From: Alangreenwoodia sp964438605
GTDB taxonomy: Bacteria > Bacillota > Clostridia > Peptostreptococcales > Anaerovoracaceae
DNA length: 7,731 nt
Direction of reading: 5' to 3'
Assembly: GCA_964438605.1 (NCBI GenBank)
Contig: CAYTKT010000068.1
Location: 1-7,731, forward strand
Position 1 is the first letter of the stretch. The number at the start of each line of letters is the position of its first letter. The notes under the pieces are model-generated. The model saw only the letters and a list, made by a program, of their open reading frames with translations. It did no database searches and was not told where the DNA came from. Position numbers and translations under genes: made by a program. Below, in pieces: positions 1 to 6,519 of the stretch.

Positions 1-335
1 GTCAAGATGCAGGTGACTTAATTCAAGTGTTCAATTTGCAATTGCAATTAAGGAAGTTCTTTTTTATCTATTTTTTCCATTTTCAACAGTATATAATATC
101 ATTTGCTTTCATACGGTTACCATATATTATTACACAATTTCTGAAAATTAATTTCCATATTTATCGAAAATTTTAATTGATAATTCTGCTCGCTTATTAT
201 ATGCTTTCTATATAAATTTATTGTTTATATTAAAATTAAAAAATAATCAGTATTTCCATTCTCTTTACGCTATTTAGAACTATTATTCGCTGACAATATT
301 TATAAATAAAATATTTTGTTAAGGAGATCACAAAA
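1..335. other. AT-rich intergenic region upstream of moeA
   Basis: I find no gene here. The first 21 bases read as a possible gene end on the + strand (V-K-M-Q-V-T, then TAA at 19-21), but this is too short to support. Bases 22-34 match the right end of the window in inverted orientation. Bases 35-50 contain a short TTGCAA tandem repeat. From about 60 to 320 the DNA is very AT-rich with many TATA-like strings. I could not pick a convincing moeA promoter, because several -10-like boxes lack a -35 partner at proper spacing. The only clear signal is the moeA ribosome binding site AAGGAG at 321-326. Confidence 0.6.
22..34 (+). repeat. Left copy of 13-mer inverted match between window ends
   Basis: TTCAAGTGTTCAA lies here and its exact reverse complement lies at 7697-7709. 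Allowing one mismatch, the match extends to 17 bases by a following TTG. I do not recognise it as the end of a known insertion sequence. Confidence 0.6.
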
Positions 336-1553
336 ATGAATCATACACAAAAAAATACTGCTGAAAACCTCACTAAATCTGAAATTCTCAGTATTTTACT
401 AAAAAAATGGAACCCCGTACCTGCCTCGGAAGTCATTCCCGTTTCCGACGCATATGGGCGAATCCTTGCGGAAGATCAATTTGCACAATACGATCTTCCT
501 GTTTTCAGGGCGTCTTCTATGGACGGTATCGCCGTCAGCTCCGAACGCTTCACAAATGGAGTTCCTGATACCTCCGACTGGAAATCAGGTATCGATTTTG
601 TCCGCGCCGATACAGGCGACGATTTTGATGATGCATTTGATTCCGTAATCGCAATCGAAGACGTCCGAATCGACCCGAACAGCGGCCTCACACTCAATCT
701 GCCACAGTCAAGGCCGTTGAAACCCGGCACAAATGTTCGGCCTGCCGGCTCCAATATACGAAAAGGAATCTTGGCCGTCCACGCCGGACATTCACTGACG
801 CCCCTCGATCTGTCAATCCTTGTAAACTGTGGGATTTCCGAAATTCCTGTTATTAAAAAGCCGGTCATCGGATTTATCCCTACCGGCAGTGAACTGATTC
901 CGCCCGGTGTTCCGCCGCGCCGCGGTCAGAATATAGATTCCAACAGCACATTAGCGCTTCATCTGATTAGAGAAATGGGCGGTGAGCCGCTCTGCTATCC
1001 CATCGTTCACGACAAAAAAGAAGAACTCAGTCACGCAGTCCGCAGAGCCCTTGACGAATGTGATATTGTCCTGATCAATGGCGGTTCCTCAAAGGGCGAA
1101 GAAGATTATAACACACAGATCATCGAAAAATACGGCGAAATGATTTGCCACTGGGTAAAAGCCGCGCCTGGCCGCCCTATGGGCGTCGCCATTGCGGAAA
1201 ACAAGCCCTTGATCAATCTCTCCGGTCCCGGAATCGCCGCTTTTTACGGAATGGAGTGGTGCTTGCGCCCCCTGATCGCCCGTGCTCTGGGTATCGGCAG
1301 TCTGCGCCGCCATCACATCGGCGCTGTTCTCACCGAAGACATTCACGCGCCGGGCGCCATCGAATTTCTCTGTATGCTCAGCCTGAAACGAGACGAAAAT
1401 GGAATACTGCGAGCCACTCCACTGAGCAATCGCGCCTCCGGCCAACCTGCTCTGCAGGCCGATGGTATGCTGATCACTGAATTAGATGTAACGCTCTATA
1501 AAAAAGGGGACACTATCAGCGTAGACCTTCTCCGGCCAGCCTGTGAATTTTAA
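336..1553 (+). CDS. moeA: Divergent MoeA-family molybdopterin molybdenumtransferase
   Basis: MoeA proteins insert molybdate into adenylylated molybdopterin in the cytoplasm, the last common step of molybdenum cofactor synthesis. The 405-residue length fits the family. The N-terminal signature is clear: DLPVFRASSMDGIAV at 53-67, with the conserved Asp at 63. The MPT-binding (MoCF) domain spans roughly 175-320, with PTGSEL at 182-187, DSN at 201-203 and GGSSKGEEDY at 249-258. A MoeA C-terminal domain follows at about 330-402. The start is supported by AAGGAG nine bases upstream. Two normally strict motifs are changed: the usual K-P-G-K-P is A-P-G-R-P (277-281), and the usual G-L-P-G-N-P is N-L-S-G-P-G (294-299). 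It may therefore be a second MoeA with altered activity or specificity. No other molybdenum cofactor gene is present in the window. Family assignment is very sure; activity is uncertain. Confidence 0.93.
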   Translation: MNHTQKNTAENLTKSEILSILLKKWNPVPASEVIPVSDAYGRILAEDQFAQYDLPVFRASSMDGIAVSSERFTNGVPDTSDWKSGIDFVRADTGDDFDDAFDSVIAIEDVRIDPNSGLTLNLPQSRPLKPGTNVRPAGSNIRKGILAVHAGHSLTPLDLSILVNCGISEIPVIKKPVIGFIPTGSELIPPGVPPRRGQNIDSNSTLALHLIREMGGEPLCYPIVHDKKEELSHAVRRALDECDIVLINGGSSKGEEDYNTQIIEKYGEMICHWVKAAPGRPMGVAIAENKPLINLSGPGIAAFYGMEWCLRPLIARALGIGSLRRHHIGAVLTEDIHAPGAIEFLCMLSLKRDENGILRATPLSNRASGQPALQADGMLITELDVTLYKKGDTISVDLLRPACEF

Positions 1554-1574
1554 CGCAATTTTTGCGCGTTTTGA
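1552..1574 (+). terminator. Weak hairpin terminator candidate after moeA
   Basis: Directly at the moeA stop, CGCAA (1554-1558) can pair with TTGCG (1562-1566) over a three-base loop. A short run of four T follows a few bases later. The stem is only about five pairs, or seven with a bulge, so this is a marginal terminator. Confidence 0.25.
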
Positions 1575-1670
1575 CCATTTTCGTGCGGTGTTAGCCTATG
1601 TCTTGCCGCGTGCCCAACGTCCCGCACTTCGTGCTGTATCAGTACATCGCTGCCGGTAAATCCACCCCTT

Positions 1671-1838
1671 TCGGTATATTTTCACGCATTTAAGGCAGAC
1701 ATTCCAGATGGGCGTTTTAAACGAGTATTTTTAGCGAATATTTCGTGCAGATATTCCGGACAAGCATTTCGTCAGATACTTCAGGTGCACGTTTTGAACA
1801 GGCGTTTTAGACAGACATCTCGGTCATACATTTGGAAC
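1671..1838. repeat. Degenerate 13-bp tandem repeat (about 12-13 units)
   Basis: From 1684 to 1838 the sequence divides into 12 consecutive units, 11 of 13 bases and one of 12 (1762-1773). Unit starts are 1684, 1697, 1710, 1723, 1736, 1749, 1762, 1774, 1787, 1800, 1813 and 1826. The consensus is about RGRYATTTYRGAC. Column 4 is always a pyrimidine, columns 6 and 7 are T in 11 of 12 units, and the last base is C or T. One more weak unit may sit at 1671-1683. Because 13 is not a multiple of three, this is unlikely to be coding. No Shine-Dalgarno/start combination precedes the frame that happens to stay open. The block fills most of the gap between moeA and ppaC, just upstream of the ppaC promoter candidate. 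Confidence 0.75.
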
Positions 1839-1857
1839 GGATTTCATAAAATACTGA

Positions 1858-1886
1858 TTGTATACCCGTGCGCAAAAGTATAAAAT
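1858..1886 (+). promoter_or_regulatory. Candidate sigma-A promoter for ppaC
   Basis: TTGTAT (1858-1863) and TAAAAT (1881-1886) are separated by exactly 17 bases. The -10 matches the consensus at five of six positions, the -35 at only three. Transcription would start near 1893, leaving an 80-base AT-rich leader before the TTG start. The many A/T strings nearby (for example around 1940-1950) leave room for other promoters. Confidence 0.4.
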
Positions 1887-1972
1887 GAAGTTGTTGGTAC
1901 GATAAAATGCATTAGCAGAAAAACATAATTTTTTACTTTTTAATTATATAAAATTGACAGGAGGAAATCAAT

Positions 1973-2911
1973 TTGAGTAAGGAACCCACCACAATATACG
2001 TTATCGGACATAAAAATCCGGATACAGACTCCATCTGTTCTGCCATCGGCTACGCGGCGCTGAAAACGGCAGCAGGCGCAAAGGGCGTTGTTGCTGCAAG
2101 AGCTGGCAATCTTAACCCGGAAACAGAATTCGTCCTCAACCGTTTCGGTTTGGAAACACCGCAGCTTCTTGAAGACGCGACCGATCAATCAGTGATCCTT
2201 GTGGATCACAACGAAGTTGCACAAGCTGCAACGAACATCATGGACGCAAAAATTATGGAAATTCTCGACCATCACAAACTCGGAGACATCCAGACGGCAG
2301 AACCGCTCTACATCAGAATGATGCCTGTTGGATGTACGGCCACAATCGTTTACCTCCACTACCAGGAATCCGGCCTGACGCCCGACGCCAGCACAGCGGG
2401 TGTCCTCTGCTCCGCAATTCTGTCAGACACGCTGGCTTTCCGCTCACCTACATGCACACCTCAAGATATTTCTGCTGCGGAATCTCTCGCTGCTCTCGCA
2501 GGCATAACTGATATTCAGGCATATGCAAAGGAAATGTTTAAATCCGGCAGCAATCTGCTTGAAAAACAGGCGGATGAGATTTTCAACATGGACTATAAGA
2601 AATTTACCGTCGGCAACACGACGTTTGGCGTCGGCCAGGTAACTTCCATGGATGCTGATGAATTAGCTAAATTGAAAAATCGTATGATTTCCTATATAAA
2701 TGAAACCTTCTCGGAACATGGTGTTGATATGATATTCTTCATGTTGACAGATATTCTTGACGAATCAACCGACTTGATTTTCGCGGGCGAAGGCGCAGAC
2801 GCTGCAGCAGCCAAAGCTTTCACTTCCTCTGAAGAAGGCAAAATGTACCTTAAAGGATGCGTTTCCCGCAAAAAACAGATCATTCCCCAGCTGACCGAAG
2901 CGCTCTCCTGA
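1973..2911 (+). CDS. ppaC: Manganese-dependent inorganic pyrophosphatase (family II)
   Basis: This cytoplasmic enzyme hydrolyses pyrophosphate to two phosphates and so drives biosynthetic reactions forward. It belongs to the DHH phosphoesterase superfamily. The metal-binding motifs are all present: GHKNPDTDS at 12-20 (His13, Asp17, Asp19), VDHNE at 77-81, DHHK at 99-102 and SDT at 151-153. The C-terminal DHHA2 domain carries the substrate-binding motif SRKKQ at 298-302. At 312 residues it matches the simple form without regulatory CBS domains. The start is TTG at 1973, chosen because AGGAGG at 1959-1964 lies eight bases upstream and the MSKEPTTIYVIGHKNPD N-terminus fits the family. It faces ylmH and shares a terminator with it. 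Identification is essentially certain. Confidence 0.97.
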   Translation: MSKEPTTIYVIGHKNPDTDSICSAIGYAALKTAAGAKGVVAARAGNLNPETEFVLNRFGLETPQLLEDATDQSVILVDHNEVAQAATNIMDAKIMEILDHHKLGDIQTAEPLYIRMMPVGCTATIVYLHYQESGLTPDASTAGVLCSAILSDTLAFRSPTCTPQDISAAESLAALAGITDIQAYAKEMFKSGSNLLEKQADEIFNMDYKKFTVGNTTFGVGQVTSMDADELAKLKNRMISYINETFSEHGVDMIFFMLTDILDESTDLIFAGEGADAAAAKAFTSSEEGKMYLKGCVSRKKQIIPQLTEALS

Positions 2912-2956
2912 GCAACAAACTTTCCAAATCTATCTGAATTTAAAAAACCACTTAAA

Positions 2957-2992
2957 AAGCTGCTCTCACCAATCAGATACCGGGGGCAGCTT
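2957..2992 (-). terminator. Terminator between convergent ppaC and ylmH
   Basis: AAGCTGCTCTC (2957-2967) pairs with GGGGGCAGCTT (2982-2992) as an 11-bp stem with two G-U pairs. On the minus strand the stem runs straight into TTTTT, with a further T run nearby, so it is a good intrinsic terminator for ylmH. On the plus strand the downstream tail is only moderately T-rich, so it may serve ppaC less efficiently. Confidence 0.75.
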
Positions 2993-3030
2993 ACTTATTT
3001 ATCGATGATTTTATCATTACTATTATATTT

Positions 3031-3840
3031 TTACTTATATTTTTCAACAGCAATCATCGTGCGCCCTTTGCTACTCTTTCCGCGTACTTCCCGCAGCACC
3101 GTCTTCCCTTTTCCACGGAAAACGATTTTCTCACCTTCTTTCACAATGCGGTCCAGCCGCTTTTCAGAAATGCCGTTGACAAAAATTAAGCCTGCAGCTA
3201 TCGCCTCGCCTGCTTTGCTCCGCGAAATACCAAAAGCCACCGATACCACATTATCCAGCCGCAGCGATGCCACGCTCTGTATAGTTTCTTCCCGAACACC
3301 CGTCGTATAAATCAATTCTGTCACAGCTACTTCCCGAAGATGAAGTGACGCTCTTCCTGCCTTGCTATAATTCATTAGCAGAAAATCGGCGACTTCCTTC
3401 AGTACAATTATATCCGCGCCATTTTCACGGACCACAATATCGCCCGTCATCTCGCGCCGGATGCCCAGACCCATCAGTGCGCCGAGATAATCACGATGCG
3501 TCAGCTTGGAAGCTCCCTTTTTCAGTTCAGCACGTATCACCGTCAGCGGATCGTCCTCTGGATAATTGCGAAAATGCTCCGATGCATCGATCCCTATCAA
3601 AAATCCCTCCGGAAAAAACACACCTACCACGCGTTCTGCGTCATCATAGCCGCCATAAAATCCATACGTCAATCCTCGATGCCTGCGAATTGTCTGCTCC
3701 GCCAGACTGCGCTGACGCATATCGAGAAAACCACTGTGCGTAATCATATAACGCTCGTCTGCCTGCCGGATTCTATCCTCCAATCCTGCCAAGAGTATTC
3801 GGTCGTCCTTTTCCATATTTGCGCTAACACTTCCTGTCAT
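3031..3840 (-). CDS. ylmH: YlmH-family S4-domain RNA-binding protein
   Basis: YlmH-family proteins bind RNA. In Bacillus subtilis YlmH associates with the large ribosomal subunit and has been linked to ribosome-associated quality control, where it can assist tailing of stalled chains. The 269 residues follow the family layout: an N-terminal domain with FYGGYDDAER at 61-70 (the conserved GYxxAER signature), a central THRDYLGALMGLGIRRE segment at 114-130 followed by GDI at 133-135, and a C-terminal S4 domain at about 192-243 containing the LRLDNVV start and an RSKAGEAIAAGLIFVNG core. The ATG at 3840 has a GGGAGA ribosome binding site upstream. A second Met at residue 9 is a less supported alternative. 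In many Bacillota ylmH lies beside divIVA and sepF in the cell-division cluster; here it stands alone. Confidence 0.93.
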   Translation of the reverse strand: MTGSVSANMEKDDRILLAGLEDRIRQADERYMITHSGFLDMRQRSLAEQTIRRHRGLTYGFYGGYDDAERVVGVFFPEGFLIGIDASEHFRNYPEDDPLTVIRAELKKGASKLTHRDYLGALMGLGIRREMTGDIVVRENGADIIVLKEVADFLLMNYSKAGRASLHLREVAVTELIYTTGVREETIQSVASLRLDNVVSVAFGISRSKAGEAIAAGLIFVNGISEKRLDRIVKEGEKIVFRGKGKTVLREVRGKSSKGRTMIAVEKYK

Positions 3841-4258
3841 ATTTTATTTCTCCCGAACTTTTTTCTATATTAATAATACAGCTAATATAATTACTTGCTT
3901 TTCTTACATATTTCTTCTCATTTTCTTTTTCTATTCTTTTCTCCATGTCATTTTATATCGATATCATTATCTGCATTTCATTCTGTCTATTTCTCTGACG
4001 CTGCTTTTTCTTTAAATGTAACCCAACACCACCTCACATGACCACATCGCCCGCAGTTCCTTCCCACACGCCTTCCGGTGTTGTCATTTTTTCTGTCTTT
4101 TAATCTGCACTGTTTCATATTCGACCGTATTGCCCGGATCTCATCCCCGCATATTTTCCAACGCTCTCTTTTCTTCAGTCTTCATAACACGCTTCGTTTC
4201 GTACCCGCCGCATTACCCGTTACCCGCCTGCCAGTTCTTCTATTTCTCTGACATCATC
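3841..4258. other. Long G-poor intergenic region between ylmH and panE
   Basis: There is no supported gene in this gap. The + strand is strikingly poor in G (41 of 420 bases over 3841-4260 by hand count), so the minus strand, which is the transcribed leader side of ylmH, is purine-rich. A 14-base exact direct repeat, TCTATTTCTCTGAC, occurs at 3986-3999 and 4239-4252. TACCCG is repeated three times near 4202-4226. A 43-codon minus-strand open frame with four Cys (3987-4118) lacks a ribosome binding site and was not called. Confidence 0.6.
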
Positions 4259-4287
4259 TTGCGAAAAGCCTGTCGATTCGATATTAT
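4259..4287 (+). promoter_or_regulatory. Sigma-A type promoter for panE
   Basis: TTGCGA (4259-4264) and TATTAT (4282-4287) have the ideal 17-base spacer. The -35 matches the consensus at four of six positions and the -10 at five of six. Transcription would begin near 4294, giving a leader of under 40 bases that contains only the AAGGAG ribosome binding site. Confidence 0.65.
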
Positions 4288-4330
4288 ATAAAGAAAAAAA
4301 GCTGATTTTACCCGCAAGGAGATTGAAACC

Positions 4331-5263
4331 ATGAACATTGCAATACTTGGAACTGGAGCTATCGGCTCGCTTTTTGCCGTAGGTCTTTCTAAAAACCACG
4401 ATGTTACCTGCATCGTCAAAACACCGGCCCATGCGGACGCAATCAACTGGAATGGAATCCGGATTGTTGAAAGCGATGGAACCAAACGCAGCGTTCCGTT
4501 AAAAGCCATTACTGATACATCGGACGAAAAACCCGCCGATCTCGTGTTGATCGCTGTCAAATCTCAGAACACACGTAGCGCAGTCGAATCTCACAAATCT
4601 GTTTTCGGTAAAAATACAGTCGCCGTTTCTTTGCAAAACGGATATGGTAACCATACAGACATCGCCGCTGTCGTTCCGGAAAAACAGATTATTATTGGAA
4701 CCACATCACACGGTGCAAATATTAGTCCTGACGGCCAAATTAACCACGCCGGTACCGGAGAAACAACCATCGGAGCTCTGATTCCCGACGCGCCTGGCGC
4801 AGCCGCTATGCTCACCGCCGTATCGAAAATCCTTACAGACGCGGGCTTTCATAACACTGTTACCGGCGATGCGCAGGACGCCGTTATTCGCAAGCTTTTC
4901 GTCAACGTCGGCATAAACGCACTATGTACCCTCAACGATTGTTCCAACAAATATATTTCATCCAACACTTTGATGAGAGAACAGTCTCGCCTGTTAGTGG
5001 AAGAAGCTGTAAGAATTTTCGAAATCGCGGGGCGTTCGTATGATAAATCGGCAATCGTCAGTCACGTAATCTCCGTCGCAGAAAAAACGGGAAACAATAT
5101 CTGCTCCATGCTTCAGGATATGAGACAGGGTAGAGAAACAGAAATCCGGCGTATTAACGGTGCCGTAGCAGATCTTGCGTACTCCCTGGATACTGACGCA
5201 CCACTTAACCGTGAAATCACCAACCGTATCCAAACGCTGACAGCACGGCGCCGGACAAAGTAA
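4331..5263 (+). CDS. panE: 2-dehydropantoate 2-reductase (ketopantoate reductase)
   Basis: PanE/ApbA reduces ketopantoate to pantoate with NADPH in pantothenate and coenzyme A synthesis. It is a cytoplasmic enzyme. The Rossmann dinucleotide-binding loop is at the very N-terminus (GTGAIGS, 7-13). VKSQNT at 76-81 and LQNG at 101-104 are the usual cofactor and active-site elements of the N-terminal domain. The C-terminal domain has the catalytic-type Lys at 188 in RKLFVNVGINAL, then SMLQD at 259-263 and TEIRRINGA at 270-278, where the conserved Glu (271) and Asn (276) lie. The 310-residue length is normal. AAGGAG lies nine bases before the ATG. No other pan gene is adjacent. The family includes paralogues of unknown substrate, so the exact substrate is inferred. 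Confidence 0.92.
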   Translation: MNIAILGTGAIGSLFAVGLSKNHDVTCIVKTPAHADAINWNGIRIVESDGTKRSVPLKAITDTSDEKPADLVLIAVKSQNTRSAVESHKSVFGKNTVAVSLQNGYGNHTDIAAVVPEKQIIIGTTSHGANISPDGQINHAGTGETTIGALIPDAPGAAAMLTAVSKILTDAGFHNTVTGDAQDAVIRKLFVNVGINALCTLNDCSNKYISSNTLMREQSRLLVEEAVRIFEIAGRSYDKSAIVSHVISVAEKTGNNICSMLQDMRQGRETEIRRINGAVADLAYSLDTDAPLNREITNRIQTLTARRRTK

Positions 5264-5443
5264 CTGACGTGCGTGAACCGGCGTCTGATGCCGTTTCAAT
5301 TCCAGACCGCATTGTATTTTCTTAAATCTGTTCGTTTCACTGGTTATGAGGCTACGTGACCTGCTGCACCGCAGACCACACAGCCGGAGATGTATCGCGC
5401 ATCATCAGCAAACTAATGATTCACATTATTTCGTACAATCCGA

Positions 5444-5485
5444 CAGGGACCACAGCCTTTTCATCAAAAAAGGTTGTGGTCCCTG
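5444..5485. terminator. Strong bidirectional terminator hairpin between panE and the 68-residue gene
   Basis: An 18-base arm (5444-5461) pairs with 5468-5485 across a six-base loop, with 17 Watson-Crick pairs and one G-U. The stem ends in an A/T-rich section next to the loop. The following bases are only moderately T-rich on either strand. Its position between two genes that face each other suits a shared terminator. It lies about 180 bases past the panE stop, so panE would have a long 3' tail. Confidence 0.7.
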
Positions 5486-5514
5486 ATCTTTATGTCTTAA
5501 ATATATCACTTATA

Positions 5515-5721
5515 TTACTTACCTTCTTCAGAGAGAACGCCGTCCCATAGACAATACCTGCAGGTCCCCGGACAGTTTCTTGGATCATGGTATGGATTAT
5601 AATAATTCGGGCATACATTATTCGATTCTTTCGGAAGTCTTTTAAAACTCGCAAATTTCTTTTCCAAAAGCACCTTTTCTTCTTCTGAAAGATTTGCCAA
5701 ATTCCGATTATGATAAATCAT
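5515..5721 (-). CDS. Small cysteine-motif protein of unknown function (68 aa)
   Basis: I do not recognise this protein. The gene is well supported by GGGAGG (5731-5736) nine bases before the ATG, a good minus-strand promoter and a terminator beyond its stop. The N-terminal half (9-30) is a charged, probably helical segment rich in Glu and Lys. The C-terminal half holds all four cysteines: Cys37, then CPGTCRYC at 50-57, a CX3CX2C arrangement (Cys50, Cys54, Cys57). That spacing resembles the iron-sulfur motif of radical SAM enzymes, but the protein is far too small to be one. Four Cys could equally hold zinc or a cluster. There is no signal peptide or membrane segment, so it is probably cytoplasmic. 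It is transcribed divergently from the 119-residue gene. Confidence 0.75.
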   Translation of the reverse strand: MIYHNRNLANLSEEEKVLLEKKFASFKRLPKESNNVCPNYYNPYHDPRNCPGTCRYCLWDGVLSEEGK

Positions 5722-5790
5722 TTTATATATCCTCCCTGAACAATTTATGGTTTTTAATGTGTACTAAATACAAAATCCCTTGTACATAAT

Positions 5791-5820
5791 ATAATACTCC
5801 AAAACGCTGTTCTATTGCAA
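5791..5820 (-). promoter_or_regulatory. Promoter for the 68-residue protein
   Basis: Reading the minus strand, TTGCAA (5820-5815) and TATTAT (5796-5791) are 18 bases apart. The -35 matches at four of six positions and the -10 at five of six. The inferred start near 5784 leaves a leader of about 60 bases that ends in the GGGAGG ribosome binding site. Confidence 0.5.
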
Positions 5821-5858
5821 ATTTTTTTTACTATTTTTCACGATATTGCCGCAACTTC

Positions 5859-5867
5859 TGATATAAT
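5859..5867 (+). promoter_or_regulatory. Extended -10 promoter for the 119-residue gene
   Basis: TGATATAAT (5859-5867) is a perfect -10 box with the extended TGN motif. No good -35 box sits 16-18 bases upstream, which extended -10 promoters can tolerate. Transcription would start near 5874, giving an untranslated leader of about 90 bases. It is back-to-back with the minus-strand promoter at 5791-5820. Confidence 0.55.
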
Positions 5868-5964
5868 ATATAAAACGTTTCCATACTAAATAAAACATCA
5901 ATTTACGGACCAAGCTCTTTTTGACCCGCAAACGTATCATACCAGACATCAGGAGGCAGTAACT

Positions 5965-6324
5965 ATGGACTATAATATGGCATCTTTCGACTTTGACAGT
6001 CTTAACGTTCGCAAAAGCGTTTTCGACCTGCAAGTCATGACACTCGATAACCCTTATCCGCACGAACTTCCGAAGGAACTCGAAAAATTTCATTATTACT
6101 TCGCCAATGAAGGCCATGTACTAATGGTCATTCCCCGCAATTATCTCCAGACCGCCCTCGAAACAGGTGATCTTGACGATTACGAAATTCAAATCCCTGT
6201 CAAATACGTACTCGAAAAGGGCTATGAATTCGTAGAAGGCCATCTCAATTATATCGTTGGCAATTTTGATTATGACGACGAACTGCAGAGAGTCGACGTT
6301 CCCGTAGAATACTATGAACACTGA
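5965..6324 (+). CDS. Acidic protein of unknown function (119 aa)
   Basis: I do not recognise the family. The gene is convincing: AGGAGG (5951-5956) lies eight bases before the ATG, an extended -10 promoter precedes it and a T-tailed terminator follows within 40 bases. The product is acidic and rich in Asp, Glu and Tyr, with no cysteine, no signal peptide and no membrane segment, so it is probably a soluble cytoplasmic protein. A central hydrophobic stretch (HVLMVIPRNYLQTAL, 51-65) and a second one (79-98, containing GYEFVEGHLNYIVG) suggest a folded alpha/beta domain. The tail is again acidic (101-118). Gene order gives no clear hint of its role. It could be a lineage-restricted regulator or stress protein, but nothing in the sequence shows this. 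Confidence 0.85.
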   Translation: MDYNMASFDFDSLNVRKSVFDLQVMTLDNPYPHELPKELEKFHYYFANEGHVLMVIPRNYLQTALETGDLDDYEIQIPVKYVLEKGYEFVEGHLNYIVGNFDYDDELQRVDVPVEYYEH

Positions 6325-6357
6325 CAATCATTCATCGCTTTTCGGTTCGTAAACATC

Positions 6358-6409
6358 AGGAACGACCGGCATTCTGCTGCAACGAAGCGGGATATCGGTT
6401 GTTCTTTTT
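6358..6409 (+). terminator. Intrinsic terminator after the 119-residue gene
   Basis: GAACGACCG (6360-6368) pairs with CGGTTGTTC (6396-6404), with one G-U. Inside it ATTCTGCT (6371-6378) pairs with AGCGGGAT (6386-6393), with two G-U pairs, around a seven-base loop. The stem leads into TTTTT at 6405-6409 and more T-rich sequence. Confidence 0.85.
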
Positions 6410-6450
6410 CATTTCTTATTACTTTTTTTCCTGAACTGGATAATTTCCGG

Positions 6451-6480
6451 TTGCTATTCTATTACAATGATGTTACAATG
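6451..6480 (+). promoter_or_regulatory. Promoter of the ArsR-family gene with direct-repeat operator candidate
   Basis: TTGCTA (6451-6456) and TACAAT (6474-6479) are exactly 17 bases apart and match the consensus at four and five of six positions. An exact direct repeat, TTACAATG, lies at 6462-6469 and 6473-6480, an 11-base period of about one helical turn. The second copy covers the -10 box. Such a position would suit autorepression by the ArsR-family protein, though ArsR operators are usually inverted repeats. Confidence 0.6.
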
Positions 6481-6519
6481 TGCATAGAAAATAAACGATA
6501 CATCTAGAAAGGCACCAAT

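Noticed and set aside
1671..1838. CRISPR-like array
   Set aside because: The units are contiguous, degenerate and only 13 bases long with no spacers, and no cas gene is present.
1571..1880. Open + frame across the period-13 repeat
   Set aside because: There is no start codon with a ribosome binding site and no ATG in the frame. The openness follows from the repeat unit lacking stops in that phase.
336..2911. moeA and ppaC as one operon
   Set aside because: The 419-base gap contains a repeat block and a separate promoter candidate, so co-transcription is not supported.
3987..4118. 43-codon minus-strand frame with four Cys, including CGRCGHVRWC
   Set aside because: It has no ribosome binding site, a stop shortly before its ATG, and lies in purine-rich low-complexity sequence that yields Lys, Arg and Gly by composition.
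5356..5550. 64-residue + frame across the panE downstream region
   Set aside because: It runs through the strong terminator hairpin and into the 3' end of the minus-strand gene, with no ribosome binding site.
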